DNA from: Planctomycetaceae bacterium
Lineage (GTDB): Bacteria > Planctomycetota > Planctomycetia > Pirellulales > Pirellulaceae
Assembly (NCBI GenBank): GCA_002708345.1
Contig: PANG01000034.1
Coordinates: forward strand, 1-11,567
Length of the DNA: 11,567 nt
Direction: 5' to 3'
A program made the translations under genes and the position numbers. Below, one piece after another: positions 6,421 through 11,567 of the stretch (position 1 is its first letter; each line of letters begins with the position of its first letter). The notes under the pieces were generated by a model that searched no databases, had not been told where the DNA came from, and saw only the letters and a list, made by a program, of their open reading frames with translations.

Positions 6421-7430
6421 CGGCGGCCATGACCCAGTGCCTGCCGATGCGGCGCCGCGATTCTCTCGATCTGTTCTGGCGAGACAAAGGGGGCATAGAT
6501 TCCCCGCATCACCACCTGGTATCGCTCACCGATCCTGTAACGGGGAATAAAGAACTGGAAATCCCAGGCCGGGTTACCACTCCCACCACCGGAAGGTGAC
6601 TGGGTAAGTCGGACCTGGTCGGATGGCCGGAAGACCTGGATCCATGCCATTGCGTGGCTCACCCCGTAATACCAGGGATCACGAAAGCGGTGATGGCTGC
6701 GATTAAAAACCAGCGTGAGTGGAAAATCATCTGCGTGGGGAAACCGGCGGCGATCCCGGAGGCCAACGTGGGTCGACAGTTTCCCATGAGCCGGTGTCAC
6801 ACCACGGATCCAGCCCTCCACCATGCTTGGCGGGGTGATCCCCTGGAAGTGAATATCGAGGGACTCCGGCTGGTGGATATAGCTTGCCCAGAAGAGCCCG
6901 ATGTAGCCATGCTCGAAGGTATCCCGCCTGGGGATGCACTCGAGTGTCATCTCGATCGCACCATCGTCCAGCATTTGATAGCGGAGGCAGCTTTCCAGGC
7001 CATAGTGCGGAGAGGGGGCCTGGTAGAGTTCGACAGTACGATCATTGATCCTGCGCAGCTCCATCGGAGCATTGCGGGGTTCAAAAAGGATATTTCGATC
7101 ACGCGGTTCTCCGTCGTGGATATGCTCGTAATTCAAGCCGGCATAAGAGGGGACAAACAGGTTCGCGGGTCGTTCCTGGTGAGAAAGCCGTCCCACCCCA
7201 CTGTAACCCGCACGATGGCCAGGCAAGACCTCGTCATCGACTGACTCGTTCGTCACGATCACTGCCTCGACACCGCCGGCACGCAGCACCATGTACGGCT
7301 TGCCTGGTACCGTGTAATCAACAGCCGGATTATCTAACGACGTAAGCGGTATTTTCTCGCCGCCGATGAGAACTGCAGAGACCAGGCTGCCAAGAAAGAA
7401 GAAAGCGGTAACGCGACAAGTCATCAACAT
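6417..7430 (-). CDS. Secreted protein of unknown function, beta-rich
   Basis: The 337-residue product begins with a signal peptide (about residues 1-23, hydrophobic core FFFLGSLVSAVLI), so it is exported. The remainder looks rich in beta strands, with many aromatic and His residues such as YEHIHDG and SPHYGLESC. It could be a carbohydrate-related beta-sandwich of the mutarotase-like kind, but I see no family signature and do not assign a function. ATG 7430 is preferred because GGGAGA precedes it on the minus strand (7437-7442) and it puts the signal peptide at the very N-terminus. A second candidate is the ATG at 7487, which forms a TGATG with the stop of the upstream gene but would add 19 polar residues before the signal. 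It is last in the minus-strand cluster and ends in the stop codon overlap at 6417-6420. Confidence 0.7.
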   Translation of the reverse strand: MLMTCRVTAFFFLGSLVSAVLIGGEKIPLTSLDNPAVDYTVPGKPYMVLRAGGVEAVIVTNESVDDEVLPGHRAGYSGVGRLSHQERPANLFVPSYAGLNYEHIHDGEPRDRNILFEPRNAPMELRRINDRTVELYQAPSPHYGLESCLRYQMLDDGAIEMTLECIPRRDTFEHGYIGLFWASYIHQPESLDIHFQGITPPSMVEGWIRGVTPAHGKLSTHVGLRDRRRFPHADDFPLTLVFNRSHHRFRDPWYYGVSHAMAWIQVFRPSDQVRLTQSPSGGGSGNPAWDFQFFIPRYRIGERYQVVMRGIYAPFVSPEQIERIAAPHRQALGHGRR

Positions 7431-7486
7431 GGTATCTCTCCCGGCTTGATTATACGGGTCGCAGGGTACAAGTTCACCCACGCGCA

Positions 7487-7861
7487 TCAGAGACGAGCCA
7501 GTTGTTCTTCCAGCAGATCGATCAATTCAGCCACGTCTTCACAACCGTTGATCATCTCAGCATCCAGAAGCAACTGGCGATGATTACCTGATGTGAACAG
7601 GCAGGCAGGAAGAGTGCCGGCCAGCCTTCGTTCTTCTTCAACAAGCTGGTCGAAGTAACGGAACTCGATATCCCATGAAAGTCCCTCGAGGTACTCTCTC
7701 CACTGCTGCCTCATGCGGAACGTGTAAGTCAGCTGGCAGAGTGCACAACGGTACGTGGCAGGGGAGAGTGTCTTGTGCACAAGATCCAGCAGAGCCTGCA
7801 GGTTGCCGCTACGGGCGTTGTATATAAAGACCAGGCTCCCACCCCGGGCAGGCCCATTCAT
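7487..7861 (-). CDS. Small CxxC protein, possibly thioredoxin-like
   Basis: The 124-residue soluble product starts with a beta-strand-like FIYNARSG segment (12-19), then a helix and a Cys39-Ala-Leu-Cys42 pair within RCALCQLTY, and ends in acidic helices. I have a memory of a conserved family with the same order (FIYNA.SG, YxCxLC.LTY), loosely annotated as GTPase; no P-loop is visible here, so I do not adopt that label. The CxxC could serve redox chemistry or bind a metal. The ATG at 7861 overlaps the TGA of the BtuF-like gene as ATGA, with GGAGAGA upstream on the minus strand (7867-7873), so the two are translationally coupled. An in-frame ATG at 7903 lies inside the upstream gene and is less likely. 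Confidence 0.7.
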   Translation of the reverse strand: MNGPARGGSLVFIYNARSGNLQALLDLVHKTLSPATYRCALCQLTYTFRMRQQWREYLEGLSWDIEFRYFDQLVEEERRLAGTLPACLFTSGNHRQLLLDAEMINGCEDVAELIDLLEEQLARL

Positions 7862-8805
7862 ATTTGTCTCTCCAGCTCGTCCCATCCCTTGCCGCGGGAG
7901 CAATCACCAGCCGGCACTTCAACATCGTGCGGATGAATCAGCCCGGCCAGCACCTCAATGGTATCCACCACGCGTGGTCCAGACCGATTCAGCAGGGCAT
8001 TTCCATCCAGCACGAAAACCCGTTTGTCCTTTACCGCCGCAAGCTCTTGCCAGCGATCCCAGCCTGTCATCACCACTGCTTCCTGCAACGACCGCTCGAG
8101 GTTGAAACCACAGGGAGCGATCACGATCACCTCCGGATCCAGCTGCACAACATCCTGCCAGCGACAGTAAGCACTCTCCCTGCCAGATTTCGCCATCAGC
8201 GACTCTCCCCCGGCCATGGAAATCAGGTCGGGGACCCAGTTCCCAGCCAGCATCATCGGTTCGATCCACTCGATACAGGCGACTCGCGGTTTCCGTTTCT
8301 CCATCACCAGCTGCTGGATCACCAGCATTCGCTGCTGCAGTTTTTCAACCAGTTGTTCTGCCCGGTCCAGGCACCCTGCTGCCCGGCCCACTTGAACAAT
8401 ATCCTCCAGGATATCCTCTAGGCTGCTCGGATTCAGTGCCAGCACCGATGTCGCAGCGAGAACCGGTTGGGATTCCACCATTGCCATCACATCCTGGTAA
8501 CGAACTGCACAGACATCACACTGTGCCTGCGTGATCACCAGGTCCGGTTCGATCCGGCAGATCTCATCCACATCAAGCTGGTAGAGTGCCTCTCCCGCTT
8601 CCAGCTGCTGGCGGACAGTATCATCAATCTGCTTGCTGGAGAGCGAGCTGGCCAATGTTGACCGGGTCACTACTGGCTTGACGGCCACGCCAGGCGGGTA
8701 ATCACACTCGTGGCTTATTCCCGCGATCTTGTCCAGGAGCCCAAGGCAGGCCAGGATCTCGGTGGCGCTTGCAAGCAGGGAGACAATCCGTTGTGGAGCA
8801 TGCAT
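7858..8805 (-). CDS. BtuF-like periplasmic-binding-fold protein, cobalamin/metal-chelate type, no signal peptide
   Basis: The 315-residue product fits the class III substrate-binding fold used for vitamin B12 and iron chelates (Peripla_BP_2 family). The N-terminus reads RIVSLLASATEILACLG (6-22), then GISHECDYP (29-37), then TQAQCDVCAV (92-101), which is the pattern of cobalamin-binding-protein relatives. A long helix (about 137-170) links the two lobes, and the C-terminal lobe has the DPEVIVIAPCG strand-turn. No signal peptide or lipobox is present, so it is predicted to be cytoplasmic, unlike true transport receptors. No BtuC or BtuD genes are nearby. Several Cys residues (34, 83, 96, 99) could be functional. 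The gene lies 27 bases after the TPR-like gene and overlaps the CxxC gene by ATGA. The family is firm; substrate and role are open. Confidence 0.85.
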   Translation of the reverse strand: MHAPQRIVSLLASATEILACLGLLDKIAGISHECDYPPGVAVKPVVTRSTLASSLSSKQIDDTVRQQLEAGEALYQLDVDEICRIEPDLVITQAQCDVCAVRYQDVMAMVESQPVLAATSVLALNPSSLEDILEDIVQVGRAAGCLDRAEQLVEKLQQRMLVIQQLVMEKRKPRVACIEWIEPMMLAGNWVPDLISMAGGESLMAKSGRESAYCRWQDVVQLDPEVIVIAPCGFNLERSLQEAVVMTGWDRWQELAAVKDKRVFVLDGNALLNRSGPRVVDTIEVLAGLIHPHDVEVPAGDCSRGKGWDELERQI

Positions 8806-8832
8806 CGGGGATTCCCTTTCCCTGCCAGCAGG

Positions 8833-9930
8833 TTACTGGGGGGCCGCCCCGCCCGTCGGATCAAATCCCTCGGGCAGTCGATCCAGGTCGTACATCTTGA
8901 TGAGTTTTCGCAACTTGAAATCAGCAGGAATCGTCTCCTCGACCTGTGCTAACAGGCTCTCGTAATTACCCACCGACTGGCGAAGAATCTCAGCTTCTGG
9001 ATCATCCATCAACTGGGGGAACCGCTCGAAGATCTCTCCCCACATTACCCATGCACGTTCATACCCCGTGCGTGCTTTTTCGAGCTCCGCGTTGACAAAA
9101 AACTCATCCGCCTGGCGGACCGCCTGGCGAGCATCCGTTGCCAGCTTGAGTTGCTCGACCTCGCATCGCATCTTGAAGTAGTCATAATTCACCGTGCCAC
9201 GGCAGTACTCGGCGGCATAAGCAAGTTCCAGTTTCCTGGAAGCCTCGGCTGCCAGTTCCATGGCACGTGGCTTGAGGTCATCGGAAAATCGTTCGATGAT
9301 TTCCTCGTTGGTAATCTCCAGCTTGAACGCGGCATCATCGGCCTGGCGTCTTTGATCCATCGAGCGCATCGCTGCAGGCAAGGCCATGGCTTCCTGCTCG
9401 TTTTTGGTCAGCTGCTTTTCTCTTTCCAGCTGTATTTCTTCATAGATCGCCGGTGCCATCGCAACAATATCGTTCCGGTAGTCCCGCACTGCACGACGGT
9501 GAATCTCGATGTCGTTCATGCGAACAGAGATACCGACGGGGGTCTGGATTTCCCTGTTCCCCAGTTCGTTCCATCCCTCGGCGGCACGGCGGTAGGCCTC
9601 ACGGCCAAACTCATCAAGAAATCCCTCGTCCTCGATCGCTATCGCAAAGGAGATCAGTGTCTTTGGCTTGAGCGTAAAAAAGAGCAGGTGAGCTTTCCCC
9701 AGGGCCCTCTGGCCAAGCGGGTCGACGGCATTCTCCGACTTCTGGTACCACTGCCAGGAAACCAGCCAGTTATCCGGGGTTCCGGTTGGCCCCAGGGAAC
9801 GACGAGAGAAAGTATCGATTCCTTCTTCCAGGGAAAGCGACTGATGAAAATCAATATCCTCCTGGAACAGTTCGCGAAACTGGATCCGTTCATCCGGCGT
9901 GCCAATCTTGTCACCAATGAAATTGCCCAC
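8833..9930 (-). CDS. C-terminal piece of the interrupted TPR-like protein
   Basis: The frame is open from directly after the TAG (10074) to the TAA at 8833. The first conventional start after the TAG is GTG 9930, in a context reading QNVGNFIG, without a clear ribosome site, so independent translation is doubtful. The 365 residues are helical and charged (about 100-330 with many Glu, Arg, Lys and Ala), with an aromatic segment near residue 45-65, and no signal peptide. The conserved look of this part over more than 400 codons from the TAG suggests it was under selection until recently, or still is. Confidence 0.55.
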   Translation of the reverse strand: MGNFIGDKIGTPDERIQFRELFQEDIDFHQSLSLEEGIDTFSRRSLGPTGTPDNWLVSWQWYQKSENAVDPLGQRALGKAHLLFFTLKPKTLISFAIAIEDEGFLDEFGREAYRRAAEGWNELGNREIQTPVGISVRMNDIEIHRRAVRDYRNDIVAMAPAIYEEIQLEREKQLTKNEQEAMALPAAMRSMDQRRQADDAAFKLEITNEEIIERFSDDLKPRAMELAAEASRKLELAYAAEYCRGTVNYDYFKMRCEVEQLKLATDARQAVRQADEFFVNAELEKARTGYERAWVMWGEIFERFPQLMDDPEAEILRQSVGNYESLLAQVEETIPADFKLRKLIKMYDLDRLPEGFDPTGGAAPQ

Positions 9931-10074
9931 GTTCTGCAGTATCCGGGGCTGGTCACGGTTGTAGTGTGTGCCATCGACGAGGAAGTCAATCCCTTTCTTG
10001 ACCCAGTGATAACGCTGGCGGTAGTCATCGAATTCCGAAGAAATATTGTACGACAGGTTATGGGCCTGGAATTC

Positions 10075-10413
10075 CTACACCTTAAGAAAATGGGGTTGTA
10101 ACTTCGTGATCTGGTTGAGCGTGGCACTGAGGTTGTCGAAGTCCTCGGTCTTGTGATAACGGGCTGCCTTGTCCCAGAGAATATTCACTGCCACGCCACG
10201 CATTCCAAAGGTCGCCAGTTGCATGGAAACACTGACCGGGTCAATGTCGCCAAGCTGGGCCTGTGAAAGCCCGTAAGATTCCCGCAATCGCGAGAGCTTT
10301 CCCCCGCTACTGGACGTCGAGCCAGGCTGCCCCAGAACAAAAAGGGGAAACAACAACAGCATGATCGCGCTGATGTAGATGACCTTGCGAACGAATGGAC
10401 TATTTCGGTTCAT
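10075..10413 (-). CDS. N-terminal piece (112 residues) of the interrupted TPR-like protein
   Basis: This is what would be made if the TAG terminates. It contains the basic N-terminus, the membrane helix (about 8-28), a Ser/Gly linker and the start of the TPR-like region including NILWDKAARYHKTEDF. It stops within a helical repeat, so it is unlikely to be a complete functional protein. Confidence 0.55.
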   Translation of the reverse strand: MNRNSPFVRKVIYISAIMLLLFPLFVLGQPGSTSSSGGKLSRLRESYGLSQAQLGDIDPVSVSMQLATFGMRGVAVNILWDKAARYHKTEDFDNLSATLNQITKLQPHFLKV

Positions 10414-11567
10414 GCTGCAAACTCTCTTGTCCTGAGAACAAAGTATCCCATCACCGAGAGTACCAGGAAATATCCGAAGGTAATCACCAGGTGACGGGCA
10501 ATAATATGATGGCTAATGTCGTAGCCATAAGCGACCTTTCGGATGGTATTAAATTCCGGGTAATTTGGCAGGTGACCCGATATCAACATCATCGACCGCA
10601 AGTAGACCCTGTCAGTCGTTTTCATCACCGCCGAGGTTCCCTCGCTGAGATCCAGGTCCGTGGTGACTCCCTGCTGGGTCGTGTTCCTGAAAAGAGACTC
10701 CAGTGGACCACCCCCGGCAACTTCTCCTGAATGGACATCGGCCAGGAAGCCACTGAACATGCCCAGCACGATGGTTGCCAGCGTGGCCTTCATCGCAACG
10801 ATACCGGTCAGGAAGGTACTGAAAAAGACGCCAAACAGGACTACCAGGACCATCTGCATCCAGAGTCCCAGGTGACACTTGGCGAAGTTCATCCAGAAAC
10901 TGTTATTCTGGGCCTTGAGGTAAACATCGGCCTGGGCCATGCCAAAGAACTGGGCCCTCTCCCGGCACCGAATCCAGACTTCAAGCTGTCCATTTTCATC
11001 GACCAGGTCCTCAAACAGGTTGAGTGGCTTCAGCTGGCCACTGACATCCTGGAACTTGAGTTGGTCCAGCCCGACAAATACCTCGCTGGCAGCAAATTCT
11101 GTCGCTGCAAACGGGATCGGCATGCATGCCTGGCGAGCTGGATCGGCATCCGGCTTCGGGTTCGGATTCCGCAGGATTATCTCCCCTGGAATCTGTGCCT
11201 CGATATCACCCTTGCTGGTACGGAAAACCCGGATGTCCATTTCCAGCAGCAACCCCTCGGGGAATTTAGCCTCATCAACACCAGAGAAATTCCAGACCGC
11301 GGCACTCAGTGTGTTCCCCTCGATATAACTGCGATAGGTCCATTCCTTGCCTACATTCAAACCCACATCTTCTGGCTGTCCTTCCCGGTTCCGGAAAAAC
11401 AATTTTCCATAGATCGGCACGCGGGCCTGCAGGCTCCCCTGCGGTCGACCAATCTGCAGGGAGTCATCCTCCTTGAGCGTCACCTGGTGTCGATGTTCCT
11501 TCACGATCGGATCGGTTGTCCCGATGATCTCTCCGCCAATGACTGTCTCCTCGTCAACGAAAAAATC
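10410..11567 (-). CDS. ABC-permease-like membrane protein, 5' part missing
   Basis: The frame is open to the right window edge, so the N-terminus lies outside; the GTG at 11504 is internal and not the likely start. Of the 385 visible residues, the first 230 or so are beta-rich and soluble: DFFVDEETVIGG at the edge, DPIVKEHRHQVTL, then a VYG-type strand region and IRVFRTSKGDIEA. Then come two close membrane helices (about 236-258 and 260-277), another soluble stretch, and a last helix (about 357-378) before RTREFAA. This matches large planctomycete membrane proteins usually annotated as ABC-2-type permeases, with an extracytoplasmic domain between helices. The substrate is unknown and no ATPase gene is in the window; I would expect one further upstream. 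The stop overlaps the next start as ATGA. Confidence 0.72.
   Translation of the reverse strand, partial: DFFVDEETVIGGEIIGTTDPIVKEHRHQVTLKEDDSLQIGRPQGSLQARVPIYGKLFFRNREGQPEDVGLNVGKEWTYRSYIEGNTLSAAVWNFSGVDEAKFPEGLLLEMDIRVFRTSKGDIEAQIPGEIILRNPNPKPDADPARQACMPIPFAATEFAASEVFVGLDQLKFQDVSGQLKPLNLFEDLVDENGQLEVWIRCRERAQFFGMAQADVYLKAQNNSFWMNFAKCHLGLWMQMVLVVLFGVFFSTFLTGIVAMKATLATIVLGMFSGFLADVHSGEVAGGGPLESLFRNTTQQGVTTDLDLSEGTSAVMKTTDRVYLRSMMLISGHLPNYPEFNTIRKVAYGYDISHHIIARHLVITFGYFLVLSVMGYFVLRTREFAA

Larger units (their letters stand above)
8833..10413 (-). pseudogene. Membrane-anchored TPR-like protein, frame broken by one in-frame TAG
   Basis: One continuous reading frame of 526 codons holds a single internal TAG at codon 113 (10075-10077). 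The start ATG at 10413 overlaps the TGA of the preceding gene as ATGA, which supports the whole as one ancestral gene in the permease cluster. The N-terminus has a signal anchor (about residues 8-28). Around the TAG the sequence is TPR-like: NLSATLNQITKLQPHFLKV, then the stop, then EFQAHNLSYN. Similar proteins, as I remember them, carry Trp here, so TGG to TAG is one base change. The C-terminal two thirds are helical, with charged segments. Function unknown; probably an accessory protein of the neighbouring permease. Three other genes in the window end in TAG, which argues against TAG recoding. A nonsense mutation, a sequencing error and natural readthrough all remain possible. Confidence 0.75.

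Noticed and set aside
6654..7244. Plus-strand frame of 196 codons opposite the secreted-protein gene
   Set aside because: No domain, no ribosome site, and the opposite strand encodes a protein with a signal peptide.
9151..10101. Plus-strand frame of 316 codons opposite the TPR-like gene
   Set aside because: It is antisense to a frame with clear protein-like character and an ATGA-linked start, has no recognisable domain and no ribosome site.
8833..10413. TAG as a recoded sense codon (pyrrolysine or stop reassignment)
   Set aside because: TAG is the normal stop of three other genes in the window, and the site fits a Trp codon changed by one base. Not excluded for this one site, but not supported.

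Overview
The window reads as bacterial chromosome, most likely from the phylum Planctomycetota. This rests on remembered protein families, not on a search. The clues are a Ser/Thr kinase with a DYG motif and a membrane-spanning C-terminus beside an ECF sigma factor, a membrane-anchored coiled-coil protein, and a permease-like protein followed by a TPR-like membrane protein, all of types I associate with planctomycetes. Coding density is high. Many starts have clear Shine-Dalgarno sites, GTG and TTG starts occur, and several genes overlap by ATGA.

The left half is on the plus strand. A drug/metabolite-type (EamA) transporter is at 117-1088. A coiled-coil protein with one N-terminal membrane helix is at 1284-2087, closed by a strong intrinsic terminator (2105-2141). 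A signalling cluster follows: a double-FHA-like protein (2176-2862), a membrane-attached Ser/Thr protein kinase (2864-4549), a lipoprotein-like membrane protein (4559-5257), an ECF sigma factor with a TTG start (5351-5983), and a small soluble protein with a C-x24-H-x5-C-x2-C pattern (6010-6420). I infer that the last is a zinc-type anti-sigma factor or partner of the sigma factor. The kinase and FHA protein probably work together (phosphorylation and phospho-threonine reading), and the sigma factor may carry the response to transcription. That link is inference from gene order.

The right half is on the minus strand and converges on the signalling cluster at a CTAG whose two strands carry both stop codons. 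In transcription order it holds the 3' part of a permease-like membrane protein (cut by the right window edge), a membrane-anchored TPR-like protein whose reading frame is broken once by an in-frame TAG (10075-10077), a BtuF-like cobalamin-binding-fold protein without signal peptide, a 124-residue protein with a CxxC motif, and a secreted protein of unknown function. Two ATGA overlaps and short gaps suggest one transcription unit.

No gene-free stretch exceeds 200 bases. I saw no tRNA, rRNA, CRISPR array or insertion sequence. The points most worth checking are the internal TAG, the putative zinc anti-sigma partner, and the altered residues in the kinase and FHA domains.
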